From assembly GCF_007830295.1 (NCBI RefSeq), contig NZ_VLKC01000002.1:3979185-4043184 (forward strand): DNA of 64,000 nucleotides. Direction: 5' to 3'. This document shows positions 1 through 8,882 of this stretch, piece after piece. This stretch comes from Sporomusa sp. KB1. Lineage in GTDB: Bacteria; Bacillota; Negativicutes; Sporomusales; Sporomusaceae. Both the position numbers and the translations under genes were made by a program. Position 1 is the stretch's first letter. Each line of letters starts with the position of its first letter. Below the pieces are notes generated by a model that saw nothing but the letters and a program-made list of their open reading frames with translations, did not search any database and was not told the origin of the DNA.

Positions 1-314
1 GGTGCTTTTTCCCGGCCCAGCAGGTACATGAAATTGACGTCTCGCCGGCAGGATTGTTCCAGTTTGCGGCTGGAATAAATGCCATTCATGTATCCATATA
101 CGAGAATTTTAAACAGACGTTTCGGTGACTTCTCGATTCTCCCCAGGCGGGAGTACGCGGCATACAATCTTCTGTAATCCATCCTTTCCATGACCGCGTT
201 GAGTAATCGCACCGAATCATCTGCCGGGATCATTTCGCCGATGTCCATGGGGATAACCAGTTGATATACATTCCCGTTTGTTGTATAATCTGGTTGTAAT
301 TTCTTTGTTTTCAC
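1..314 (-). CDS. IS1182-type transposase, N-terminal part (runs off window)
   Basis: Reading leftward from a GTG at 314, an uninterrupted frame of about 104 codons runs to the window edge. It contains segments such as VIPMDIGEMIPADDSVRLL and LFKILVYGYMNGIYSSRKLE, typical of the DUF772-type N-terminal domain of IS1182-family transposases; the catalytic DDE part would lie outside. No good ribosome binding site precedes the GTG, so the exact start is uncertain. A strong hairpin terminator lies just upstream and could shield the element from outside transcription. Family call is from recognised sequence pattern; integrity cannot be judged. Confidence 0.7.
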   Translation of the reverse strand, partial: MKTKKLQPDYTTNGNVYQLVIPMDIGEMIPADDSVRLLNAVMERMDYRRLYAAYSRLGRIEKSPKRLFKILVYGYMNGIYSSRKLEQSCRRDVNFMYLLGREKA

Positions 315-331
315 AAACTTGATTTTACAAC

Positions 332-377
332 AAAAGACGGCTCCCGGCTACATACCGGGGCCGTCTTTTGTTTTTTT
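332..377 (+). terminator. Strong intrinsic terminator
   Basis: A near-perfect stem (AAAAGACGGC paired with GCCGTCTTTT, reinforced by CCCGG/CCGGG) is followed by a T-rich tract on the plus strand. It sits between the IS1182-type transposase start and the polymerase relic. Confidence 0.75.
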
Positions 378-438
378 AGGCCTGCTTTAGTGCAACAGCC
401 CCTTTTTTTATTTCCGATTATTACCGTTTACTATTTGC

Positions 439-474
439 GAACATTTGCTCTATACTAAATAAAAACAAATGTTC
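439..474. promoter_or_regulatory. Pair of degenerate LexA (SOS) boxes
   Basis: GAACATTTGCTC (439-450) and AAACAAATGTTC (463-474) each match 7 of 8 defined positions of the Firmicutes LexA box GAAC-N4-GTTC, centres 24 bp apart. Together they also form an inverted repeat GAACATTTG/CAAATGTTC. They lie just before the remnant of a Y-family polymerase gene, a classical SOS target. The ATG at 469 lies inside the second box, so it is unlikely to be the original start. Confidence 0.6.
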
Positions 475-627
475 TATTGGAGGCTACCTGCTATAAACCA
501 TACTATCCTGCACGTTGACCTCAACCACTTTTATGCAAGCGTAGAATGCCTCTATAACCCTGTAATTCGCGATAAACCGGTAATAGTCTGCGGTAATGCT
601 GCAGCCCGGCACGGAATAGTGTCACTA
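469..627 (+). pseudogene. Y-family DNA polymerase (DinB/UmuC type), N-terminal relic
   Basis: About 45 residues match the N-terminus of Y-family translesion polymerases: ILHVDLNHFYASVE carries the first catalytic Asp, followed by KPVIVCGN and ARHGIV. The match stops at about 620, where the sequence switches to unrelated DNA, so palm, fingers and thumb domains are gone. A GGAGG at 479-483 sits nine bases before an ATA codon at 493, exactly where family members start (M-N-x-T-I-L-H). The original ATG has probably mutated to ATA. The upstream LexA-like boxes fit an SOS-controlled gene. Non-functional. Confidence 0.75.
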
Positions 628-801
628 AAAATTATCGTCTTGCTTTATAATTGATAAATTGCTCATATTACACTCATTCGGTTTTCTTTCCCTAATCGCT
701 ACAACCTTAATTTCAATGCCTTCACGATCTCCAATGATCTTAGCCAACGTTTCGAAAAATTTTTGCACATTTAAACAATTGCATGTTTTTTTGTCTGGCA
801 T
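625..801 (-). CDS. Small hypothetical protein, 58 residues
   Basis: The frame starts at ATG 801, with a strong GAGGTGATCC ribosome binding site 10-15 bases upstream, and ends at TAG 625-627. The product begins MPDKKTCNCL and is mixed-charge with two Cys near the N-terminus. No family recognised. Its 3' end coincides with the point where the polymerase relic on the other strand stops matching. Either the gene was inserted there, or a rearrangement cut both genes and this one may also be truncated. A hairpin with a T-run lies just upstream, at 845-872. Confidence 0.5.
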   Translation of the reverse strand: MPDKKTCNCLNVQKFFETLAKIIGDREGIEIKVVAIRERKPNECNMSNLSIIKQDDNF

Positions 802-844
802 TTTAATTTTGGATCACCTCATTCAAACAAGGTCATTTAGTTAA

Positions 845-872
845 GCCCCTGGCGTGTGCCGGGGGTCATTTT
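845..872 (+). terminator. Hairpin with GTGT loop and T-run
   Basis: CCCCTGGC pairs with GCCGGGG across a GTGT loop, followed by CATTTTT. The 11-mer TGTGCCGGGGG of this hairpin recurs at 3161-3171 and 11280-11290, so it belongs to a small dispersed hairpin family in this chromosome. Confidence 0.45.
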
Positions 873-938
873 TAGGAAAATTAGTCCATCCGGATATATA
901 GGAGGCAGACCAATGATGATTTAGAAAGCTGCCCACGA

Positions 939-1976
939 TTATTTTTTTTGATTGGCAATTAAATCTACAATGCCGGTTTCTTTTACAATTTTCGTAAGCT
1001 TAGCATTGTCAGCTATCCACTGATCACCGAATTCATCTGGGCCCATGTAATGGACTGACATTCCCAGTTCCTCCATATTCTTTTTGAAGTCAGGGTCATT
1101 AATCATTTCCCTTAGCCCGGCTGCCAGCCTGGCCTTTTCCGCTGGCGGCATACCCTTGGGAGCTGCAATTCCGTTCCAAAAATTGAAAGCAACATCGATT
1201 CCCTGTTCTTTGAAGGTTGGCACATTCTCAAAGTCTGAGAGAGTTAATCTATTCTCCTCTGCAACCCCTAGTATTCTGATAGTACCGCTTTTTACATGTT
1301 CTTTTAGAACAGCCGGATTATATGCGATCATAAGCTGAATATGTTCACCCAGTAGAGCCGCAATGGATTCGGATTCACCCCTGAAAGGCACTTGTACGAT
1401 ATTAATACCAGCTTCTTTAGCAAATAATTCTCCCGTAATATGCACAGGTGTGCCTAACCCCGAGTGACCAAATTTGATTTCGCCGGGATGCTGCTTAGCA
1501 TAACTTACTAATTTACTCAGATTTTTCCATGGTCTATCTGCAAGAGTAGCCACTATCGCAGGTGAAGATACAACATTAACTAACGGTTCCAATGCTGTAG
1601 GATAATGATATCTTGTCTGCCCATAAAGTGGCTGTAATATGATGCCAGGACCAATCATTCCAATTGTATAGCCATCAGGTTTTGCACCGGCAATTTCATT
1701 CATGGCAATGGTGGTTGCACCACCAGGCATATTGACTACCACCAACGGCTGACCCAAATGCTTCTGGGCTGACTTTTCCAGCGCCCTTGCTACCATATCT
1801 GTGCTACCACCGGCGGCATACGGCACAATTATCGTAATCGGTTTTGTCGGATATTTTTCAGAAACCGTACTCTCTTTTGCTCCCATGCTACAACCTCCTA
1901 GCGTGATTGTCATGCCTAATAGGCTGGTAATTCCAATAAGTAAAACCCGTTTAAAATTCATTATCCGGAATTCCAT
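939..1976 (-). CDS. Tripartite tricarboxylate transporter substrate-binding lipoprotein (Bug/TctC family)
   Basis: A 345-residue extracytoplasmic binding protein of the Bug/TctC family, which delivers carboxylates to a TctAB-type membrane permease. It starts with a basic stretch, a hydrophobic signal and a lipobox ending in Cys29 (LGGC). It continues with the family hallmarks KPITIIVPYAAGGSTD, MPGGATT, KPDGYTIG, FGHSGLGTP and VPFRGESE. Two starts are possible: ATG 1976, directly adjacent to GAGAGGAG, or ATG 1961, 15 bases downstream of it. Neither spacing is ideal. No TctA or TctB gene lies next to it, which is common for orphan Bug proteins. The ligand cannot be deduced. Confidence 0.88.
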   Translation of the reverse strand: MEFRIMNFKRVLLIGITSLLGMTITLGGCSMGAKESTVSEKYPTKPITIIVPYAAGGSTDMVARALEKSAQKHLGQPLVVVNMPGGATTIAMNEIAGAKPDGYTIGMIGPGIILQPLYGQTRYHYPTALEPLVNVVSSPAIVATLADRPWKNLSKLVSYAKQHPGEIKFGHSGLGTPVHITGELFAKEAGINIVQVPFRGESESIAALLGEHIQLMIAYNPAVLKEHVKSGTIRILGVAEENRLTLSDFENVPTFKEQGIDVAFNFWNGIAAPKGMPPAEKARLAAGLREMINDPDFKKNMEELGMSVHYMGPDEFGDQWIADNAKLTKIVKETGIVDLIANQKK

Positions 1977-2004
1977 CTCCTCTCATAATGACATCATGAA
2001 ATGA

Positions 2005-2421
2005 TGCTTTTTCTTTGGGGTTCGCTCAGTTGGCATCACTCCTTATCGATTGTTGATTTATTGTAAAATTGTGTAATATTATAATTAATACCACAAAATA
2101 ACATTAAATTCCTGCTTTTGACAAAAAATAAATTAACAGCCGGGATCTATCGGCTGTTTATACTAGACTTACTGTCATTTTTACTTCATTAGGCGTAATT
2201 TATGGTACTCTGACTGCTGATGCTTAAACAGTTTTTTATTTATCCTCACTTTTACACCAGTCAGCCAATCTTAGCCGTATCCGTCGGGTACGGCTTTTTG
2301 TTTTTGAATGCCTTGATTAGCTGGTTTTGAAATATTACAATAGTATTAAGCCATTATTAGTAGTATAGAATGAGTAAAATTCTTGGTACTTCCGAAACCG
2401 ATGATAGAAAGGAGCGATTCC
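2005..2421. other. Intergenic region with two hairpins
   Basis: No gene seen. It contains a palindrome AACAGCCG/CGGCTGTT at 2135-2158 without a clear T-run, AT-rich sequence, and an intrinsic terminator at 2273-2305. It probably holds the promoters for the divergent genes at 1976 (minus) and 2422 (plus). Confidence 0.5.
2273..2305 (+). terminator. Intrinsic terminator
   Basis: AGCCGTA (2273-2279) pairs perfectly with TACGGCT (2289-2295), followed by TTTTGTTTTT. No plus-strand gene is visible immediately upstream, so it may be left over from a lost gene. Confidence 0.7.
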
Positions 2422-3006
2422 ATGAAAAAATGGAGGATTTTATTTATTACATTGTTAGGTGCTTTTTGTTTTTGTAGTAGTGCATTTGCATCATCATTTC
2501 CCCAGAAGTTCGATGATAGGCCGCTTGAACTTATCCCGGGCAAGATTATAGGATATTTTTTGTGGCAGGATAAAGAAGGCGTGCATTTGCGAATGACAAC
2601 TGATGGAAGCGCGCATAATTTCAACGGAACTATAAGTACTGATGGTAATTTTGAGGATGTTTTTGGTAAGTACAACAAAGACAATAATGATTGCTTTCAG
2701 ATTAATAAGAAGGGCAAAGAGATAACCTACAAATTTACGACTTCAGGAGATGAGAGAGCGATTGACTTTCACATATCTAAAGGAAAGTATGTGAATTTTA
2801 GGCTATCGATGGATGAGAACAATGTAAATCCTAAATACATAATTATTGGTAAAGACGGATGGAATCCTATCAGTAACGAAGTTGTTTTACGGTATAAAAA
2901 GTACAGTGATCACGAGGAGCCGAATGTAGTTATTCTTGAGCAAGATATTTGGTGGCCTGATAGGTATTACAATCATAGGCATTGGCGCGAACCGAGATTC
3001 CGTTAA
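2422..3006 (+). CDS. Secreted hypothetical protein, 194 residues
   Basis: Start ATG 2422 is chosen because GAAAGGAGCG lies just upstream and the product then begins with a standard signal peptide (MKKWRILF, a hydrophobic core, then an Ala-Ser cleavage region near residue 24). The mature part is rich in Lys, Asp and aromatic residues and ends with an aromatic/basic tail (WWPDRYYNHRHWREPRFR). No family recognised. Expected location is the periplasm or cell surface. It lies alone between a terminator and the following tiny genes. Confidence 0.7.
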   Translation: MKKWRILFITLLGAFCFCSSAFASSFPQKFDDRPLELIPGKIIGYFLWQDKEGVHLRMTTDGSAHNFNGTISTDGNFEDVFGKYNKDNNDCFQINKKGKEITYKFTTSGDERAIDFHISKGKYVNFRLSMDENNVNPKYIIIGKDGWNPISNEVVLRYKKYSDHEEPNVVILEQDIWWPDRYYNHRHWREPRFR

Positions 3007-3051
3007 AAAAATAGATGATCATACCTGTATAAGATTTTAAAGGGGCACAAA

Positions 3052-3150
3052 ATGATGTTAGAATTACTAGATCTAATAAAGGACTATCTTATGTGGGCTG
3101 CGATTATTTCTGTTGCTGTAATTATTGCTAAATTTATCTATATAATTTAG
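3052..3150 (+). CDS. Tiny single-span membrane peptide, 32 residues
   Basis: ATG 3052 follows AAAGGGG and opens a 32-codon frame. The peptide has an amphipathic acidic N-terminus (LELLDLIKD) and one transmembrane segment (AAIISVAVIIAKFIYII). Length and topology resemble type I toxin peptides and small phage or stress peptides, but no antisense RNA could be identified. Function unknown. Confidence 0.4.
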   Translation: MMLELLDLIKDYLMWAAIISVAVIIAKFIYII

Positions 3151-3170
3151 GACCTTGGCGTGTGCCGGGG

Positions 3171-3323
3171 GTGCCAAGCGGCGGTAAACGACCAAACGTC
3201 GGACGTAAAAGAGGCTCGGCTACCTCAGACCGGACAGCGCAATTCACAAAGCGTATAATCCCGGCAGAAAAGACACTGCTAGAGGAATATTTAAATAAAT
3301 TAAGGGGTAGTAAAAATGACTAA
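3171..3323 (+). CDS. Small basic protein, 50 residues
   Basis: A GTG-initiated frame of 50 codons begins PSGGKRPNVGRKRGS, a basic Gly/Arg-rich segment, and ends with a short helix (EKTLLEEYLNKLRG). The following gene starts at 3316, overlapping its stop by 8 bases, which suggests translational coupling. The GTG lies at the end of the recurring TGTGCCGGGGG hairpin, so the G-run may serve as the ribosome binding site. It looks like phage or plasmid small-protein debris. No family assigned. Confidence 0.4.
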   Translation: MPSGGKRPNVGRKRGSATSDRTAQFTKRIIPAEKTLLEEYLNKLRGSKND

Positions 3324-3471
3324 TAAGGAAAAGCAAGATTACCGGGAACAATTAAAATCTATCTGTAAAGATATGCACGAATCTTGCATGATCGATAGTT
3401 GTTACCCAGATGAATCAGTCAAACAAGCATTAAGAAATTTACAGCAAGCAATTTTATTGTTAAAAGATTAG
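3316..3471 (+). CDS. Small hypothetical protein, 51 residues
   Basis: ATG 3316 lies six bases after AAGGGGTAG and overlaps the previous stop. The 51-residue product is charged and helical with two Cys (Cys17 and Cys24, then another at 29) and ends LQQAILLLKD. The overlap with the 50-residue gene indicates a two-gene transcript. No function recognised. Confidence 0.45.
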   Translation: MTNKEKQDYREQLKSICKDMHESCMIDSCYPDESVKQALRNLQQAILLLKD

Positions 3472-3587
3472 TCAGCCTAACCGCTGGGCTTATCTTTAGG
3501 AATAAAATTAAAGCCCTCGGCGCTGGTGATATGCTACCCCTAGATAGGACAGTGAAAAAATACATTGTCTTGTCTGGGGGTATTTCT

Positions 3588-4307
3588 ATGTCACATAAAA
3601 GCAAAATCCATGCGGAATTGAAGCTACAAGCCTGTAGGGATGTTATTGATGGAAAATGCAGTATCAGGGGAGCAGCCCAGTCCTTACAGGTAGACACCAA
3701 AACGCTTCGAGAATGGGTATCTAGCTATCGCAAGGAAGGAATTGACGGACTCATTCCACGAAATCATTGCAAGGTCTATCCGCCAAAGGTAAAACTGGCT
3801 GCTGTTCAAGATTATCTCAGCGGCTCTATGACAATGTCGCAGATTTGCGAAAAATACGGAATCCGAAAAGAAGCTCAATTGCATAATTGGGTAAAGAAGT
3901 ATAATAGTCATGAGAAGTTTCAACTTCGGACAGGAGGAAGCCGTATCATGACTAAGACGAGAAAGACTACGCAGAAAGAACGACTGGAGATTGCCCAGTA
4001 TTGCATAGCACACGATAACAATTATGGAGAAGCCGCGATTGCCTTCAAAGTATCTTACCAGCAGGTTTTCCAGTGGATGAAAAAATATCGTGAAATGGGA
4101 AAAGACGGCCTGGAAGACCGCCGCGGGCACCGAGCGGGTACGTTACCCAGTCGTACCCCGGAGGAAGAGCTTAGGGACCGTGTCGCTCAACTGGAGCGCA
4201 AAAACTATTGGCTACAGATGGAAAATGATGCGCTAAAAAAACTGGACGAATTGGAAAGGAGGGATGCCTTGGCTTTACACGCCAAGAAAGAGAATACGAA
4301 GCGATAA
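3588..4307 (+). CDS. IS3-family transposase OrfA
   Basis: Start ATG 3588, preceded by a G-rich stretch, gives about 239 residues. It has repeated helix-turn-helix units (two insertion-type units of the form IRGAAQSLQVDTKTLREW and MSQICEKYGIRKEAQLHNW, then a third around YGEAAIAFKVSYQQVFQWMKKY). A C-terminal Leu-zipper-like coiled coil (RDRVAQLERKNYWLQMENDALKK) follows. OrfB is in the -1 frame, and an A-rich run (CTAAAAAAACTG) near 4232 resembles the slippery site that normally fuses OrfA and OrfB. OrfA itself looks intact. Confidence 0.8.
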   Translation: MSHKSKIHAELKLQACRDVIDGKCSIRGAAQSLQVDTKTLREWVSSYRKEGIDGLIPRNHCKVYPPKVKLAAVQDYLSGSMTMSQICEKYGIRKEAQLHNWVKKYNSHEKFQLRTGGSRIMTKTRKTTQKERLEIAQYCIAHDNNYGEAAIAFKVSYQQVFQWMKKYREMGKDGLEDRRGHRAGTLPSRTPEEELRDRVAQLERKNYWLQMENDALKKLDELERRDALALHAKKENTKR

Positions 4308-6049
4308 AACAACTTTCAGAGGCGAATCTAGCACATTATCCAGTTTGGGGACTTTGCCAGATTTTCCATGTAACTCGTTCGGCTTATTACCATTGGCTGG
4401 AAGGGGGCAAAAGCCCAAGCGAGCAGGAAAACGAGCGGCTGGCCCGGAGGTCATGGAAATTCACCGGGAACATCCTGACAAGGGATACCGCAGGATTCGT
4501 GATGATCTCAACCGCCAATACCATGAGCATGTGAATGACAAACGTGTTCTTCGGATTGATCGTAAGCTGCATATCCAGTCGAGCATTAAGCACCGTCAGA
4601 ACTGCTGCACGCGCCGGGCATCTGATCCAACTTACACGGCTGAGAACATTCTGAACCGGAAATTCCATGCCGATGCACCAAACGAAAAGTGGTTGACCGA
4701 TGTGACGGAATTCAAGTATTATGTAGGTCCAGTGATCCACAAGCTCTACCTGAGTGCCATCCTGGATTTATATGATCGCCGGATTGTGTCGTATGTACTA
4801 AGCGACCACAACGATAATCGGTTGGTCTTTGATACTTTTGATGAAGCTGTGAAAACCGATCCCGAAGCGCATCCCCTATTTCACAGTGACCGTGGGTTCC
4901 AGGTGCGACAAGAAGTCGCATGATATATTGCTACAATGCTACCCTATCCATTCAGGGTAACCCTATTGTGACTAGCGTAAATGGTAACGTTTGGGTTAGA
5001 AAGCTCACAAGACAATGCAGAAATCCGAGTAGCCTAAAACTGGGATAACTGCTAGGGTAAGAAAGCTATGGTAACATAAAGTGAATCACCGTAGGAATCG
5101 TTACGCTGGAGGAAGCGAAATAGGCTGAGACGCTTCGACCAAAATGGTAAGGAGTCAAGCAAAGGCCAACTGTTAAACCAATGCGAATGGATGAAGAACT
5201 CCCGGTTTAAAGGTGGCTCCTAAGGCTTTCACAATTATATATCATGCGGAACTTGGTAAACCCTATATGCTCTCATGCAAATGAGGTATCAAACCGCAAG
5301 GAGATGAAACAGCATAGAGGGCAGAAGAAAAGGATAAAAAGCGAACGCTACTTTTTGTAATGAAAGAAGATGAGGGTTCAAACTTTGCCCTAACTCGAAA
5401 GAGTGCTGACTTATTCTGTGGTATTTCTTGGCAGGGAAGGACGGTAAACCTATGAACTTTAGTAACTCAACGACGGATAACACCGAGAGGCTAAAGAACA
5501 CAAGAAAACTAACCCACCAATGGGAAACTATTGACTGGGTACTAGCTGAAAACTATGTTAATAGGCTACAAACCCGAATCGCTAAGGCAACAGTGACAGG
5601 TAACAAGAACAAAGCTAAAAGGCTACAATACTTACTAACCCATTCGTTTTATGCCAAAGCCTATGCAGTAAAGAAAGTAACATCGAACAAGGGTAAGAGT
5701 ACTTCTGGCGTTGACAGAAAGCTCTGGTCGACCTCTGCAGCCAAAATGAAAGCTGTGCTAGCACTTACAGACAAGCACTATAGAGCTAAGTCACTCAGAC
5801 GAGTTTTCATCGAAAAGAAAGGGAAAAACAAGTTGCGCCCACTGGGCATTCCAACCATGTATGATAGAGCTATGCAGACACTATACGCACTATCATTGGA
5901 ACCAATAGCTGAAATCTCGGCAGACCAAATATCATTCGGCTTTCGCAGAGGAAGAAGTGCCAAAGACGCCTGTGAACAGCTGTTTTGTGTACTAGCAAGA
6001 AAATGTTCACCAACCTGGATATTAGAAGGCGATATCAAAGGCTGTTTTG

Positions 6050-7946
6050 GTGCGCCAGAATAAGCCTGGTGCTTTCAGCGGGTGAGATTCCCGTCCCGGA
6101 AAGGAGCAAAGCCACTCCACCGGGAATTGAGTCTTGGGTTTGTGATTGGCAACAACACGAGCTAAGCGTAGACAGAGCGACAATCGGGCCGTAACGCAAG
6201 TGAAGCGATTGAGCCTCGTGAGACATCCGGGGGCCGACATGGTCGAAAACATGGAAGGCTATAGTAGGTAACCGATAGAGGCGATGGTTATCGGAGACCC
6301 CGGCGGGGTCTGAGAGCATGGCACGACTGGAAATGGAAGCATTAAGGAACCTGGGAGATCCACCGCGGTCTTTACTAAGTAGAGTACGCCAACTAAAAGG
6401 ACCATCCATAAGGCGGCGGATGCCGCGGTGGAAGTCGGACTCGCTGATAGTACTCAGAATGTGGGAAAGCCACATACACGGGGAAGCGGCGGGACAGAGT
6501 GATTGCCTGACAGGGATACATTTACTACACACAGAGGCAGGAAAAGAATGTCAACACAACTGAGCAGGATAGCAGTAAAAGCAAAACTAGAACCCAAACT
6601 ACGCTTTACATCTCTGGCACACCTCATTACACCAGAGTTTCTAAAAGAAACATGGCGGCTAATGAACCGTAAAGGAGCAGGCGGAGTTGATGGAGAGACC
6701 ACGTCTGAGTTTGGAAACGATTTAGATGGTCGAGTTCTGGATATCTGGGAGCGACTTAAAGCTAACCAGTACAAAGCACCGCCGGTACGGCGTGTAGAAA
6801 TACCAAAAGGTGAGGGAAAGACCAGACCCTTAGGCATACCAACCGTAGAGGATAGACTGGTGCAAAGAGCGGTTGCCCAGATTCTAGAAGCTGTATTCGA
6901 AGCCGATTTCGTGGATCAATCATACGGATTCCGGCCCGGTAGAAATCCGCACCAGGCGTTAAGAGCACTAAGGACGCACATAGTGACAAAGAAAGTACGG
7001 CACGTGTTCGAAGCGGATATCCGTGGTTATTTCAACCACATTAATCACGAGTGGCTGATGAAAATGATTAGACAACGGATAGCTGACCCCGCGATTAGTA
7101 AGCTGATAGGCAAATGGCTTAAGGCTGGTGTAATGCAAAACGGAGTGGTCGTTCGCAACGAAGAAGGTGCACCCCAGGGGGGACCAATCAGTCCAATTTT
7201 GGCAAACATATATTTGCACTTGTCCTTGATCTCTGGTTCGAGAAGAAGTGCAAAAAGTGGTTTCAAGGGGAAGCCTACCTAACTCGTTTTGCCGATGACT
7301 TTATGGTTTGTTTCCAATACAAACGAGATGCTGAGAACTTCCAAACGCTACTGATTGAACGTATGCGTAAATTTGGACTGGATTTGGCCCCGGAAAAGAC
7401 ACGTCTAATGATCTTTGGCCGTTATGCCAAAGAACGCAGGGCAGAATATGATGAAAAGCCAGATACCTTTGTCTTCCTTGGCTTTAAACACGTATGCGGA
7501 CTGGACAATAAAGGTAAGTTCACCTTAGTCCGAATCCCAGCGAAAAAGAGCTGTAGGAAATTTCTGGACCGAGTTCATATCTGGTTAAAGAGGCATATGC
7601 ACTGGAAGCGTAGGGACCAGCAGAAGCAACTTTGTTTGATGCTTAATGGTTTCTATCAATATTTTGCACTTTACCACTGCAAACCTAAGCTGGACTGGAT
7701 ACATCAGGAAGTAGAACGACAATGGGCCAGAAGTCTACGCCGTAGAAGTCAAAGACACAAGATGTACTGGTGCTATCTCAAAAGTCGACAATGGTTTGAA
7801 CTGCCTTATGCCAAAACTCTCCACCCAACGGTTTAAATTTCTTTACTGTAATGCGCTCTGGGGAGCCCGGTGCGGAAAAACTGCACGCCGGGTTCTGCTT
7901 GGGGCTGGCAGTACAAGGGTAAAACCAAGACTGCCTTCTACCAACC
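6050..7946 (+). mobile_element. Group II intron 2, inside the RT gene of intron 1
   Basis: GTGCGCC at 6050 marks the 5' end, in the middle of the conserved DIKGCFD codons of the host RT. Domain V is at 7863-7895 (GAGCCCGG...GAAA...CCGGGTTC), followed by a domain VI hairpin (GGCAGT/ACTGCC). The 3' end is placed at 7946 because that rejoins the RT frame exactly. The last bases (CTACCAACC) do not end in the usual AY at that point, so the boundary could be off by up to five bases. It carries a frameshifted RT. Confidence 0.75.
6548..7836 (+). pseudogene. ltrA: Reverse transcriptase/maturase of intron 2, frameshifted
   Basis: Starts at ATG 6548 (AGGCAGGAAAAG upstream; MSTQLSRIAVKAK). It shows RT motifs GAGGVDGETT, TRPLGIPTVEDRLVQ, YGFRPGRNPHQAL, EADIRGYFNHINHEW and GAPQGGPISPILANIYLH. 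Near 7221 one base is missing (TTGCACTTGTCC where a Tyr codon is expected). The frame is lost and resumes as VLDLWFEKKC, then TRFADDF (catalytic DD) and the maturase domain to 7836. The single deletion separates RT palm halves, so no functional product is expected without frameshifting. Confidence 0.8.
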
Positions 7947-8882
7947 ACAACATTAATCATGAATGGCTTCAAGAAAATATACCCATGAACGAAAGAATAA
8001 TGAAGCAATTCCTAAAATCAGGATTTATTTATAAAGGCAATCTATTTCCTACCGACAGAGGTTCCCCACAAGGAGGAGCCATTTCAAGTCTATATGCAAA
8101 CATGGCACTCGATGGTATTGAAAAGCTAATTCAAGATAAATACCACCGAAATTCCAAAGGAAAAATAGAAAATCACTATCGAGCCAAAACCAAAGTAAAC
8201 ATCATAAGATATGCCGATGATTTTGTTATCACTGCAGACACAAAAGAAATAGCTGAAGAAGTTAAAAACCTTGTCAGTCAATTTCTTGAAACACGCGGAC
8301 TAACTTTATCTGAAGAGAAAACGGTAATTACTCATATAGACAATGGTTTCGATTTTCTCGGCTGGACATTCCGGAAATTCAAAGGAAAGCTAATTATTAA
8401 ACCGTCAAAATCCTCAATAAAAGCACTGGTCAGGAAATGTGCCACTATCATTCTGAAAGAAGGAAAAGCAACAAGCCAATCAGATTTAATCCGCTGATTA
8501 AATCAAATACTTAGAGGATGGTCAAACTACCACAGACACGTAGTTGCAAGCCAAGCCTTCTCCTACGTCAATAACACAATATATCTCTTACTGCAACGAT
8601 GGGCAAAACATCGCCATCCTAACAAGAATCAATGGTGGCGGTTGAACAAATACTGGCATGAAAAGAATGGTAAGCCCTGGCTGTTCATGACAGATGAATC
8701 TAGTCTTATAAACCTAAGAAGAATAGATATTATCCGACATCCCAAACTGCAGATTTCTAAAAATCCCTTCATAGACGAAACATATTTTACAAAAAGAAAG
8801 CTACAGTTGCAATCACTGTTTGCCGCCAGAAATGGTTAAGAAATGCTTGAGCCGTATGAGCGGGAAACTCTCAAGTCCGGTT

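Larger units (their letters stand above)
5452..8839 (+). pseudogene. ltrA: Group II intron reverse transcriptase/maturase of intron 1, interrupted by intron 2
   Basis: Exon 1 (from ATG 5452 to 6049) has the RT0-RT3 region (SGVDRKLW, LRPLGIPTMYDRAMQ, FGFRRGRSAKDA) and stops inside the DIKGCF-D motif. Exon 2 resumes at 7947, giving D-N-I-N-H-E-W-L in the same frame after removal of 6050-7946. It then has GSPQGGAISSLYANM, the catalytic RYADDFVI and the maturase X domain (ILRGWSNYHRH), ending at 8839. The joined frame is 1491 nt, but one in-frame TGA (8495-8497) falls just before LNQILRGW. The protein would be truncated even after splicing, hence a pseudogene call. Confidence 0.8.

Noticed and set aside
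659..844. Open frame on the plus strand, 61 codons
   Set aside because: It lacks a ribosome binding site, and the opposite strand has a 58-codon frame with an excellent one (GAGGTGATCC) over the same DNA.
1084..2004. Plus-strand frames across the transporter-binding gene
   Set aside because: They are antisense to a clear Bug/TctC lipoprotein gene and show no protein-like pattern.
6035..6532. Long minus-strand frame in intron 2
   Set aside because: It lies in the RNA-structured part of the intron (domains I-IV), where long chance frames are common; no recognisable motif.
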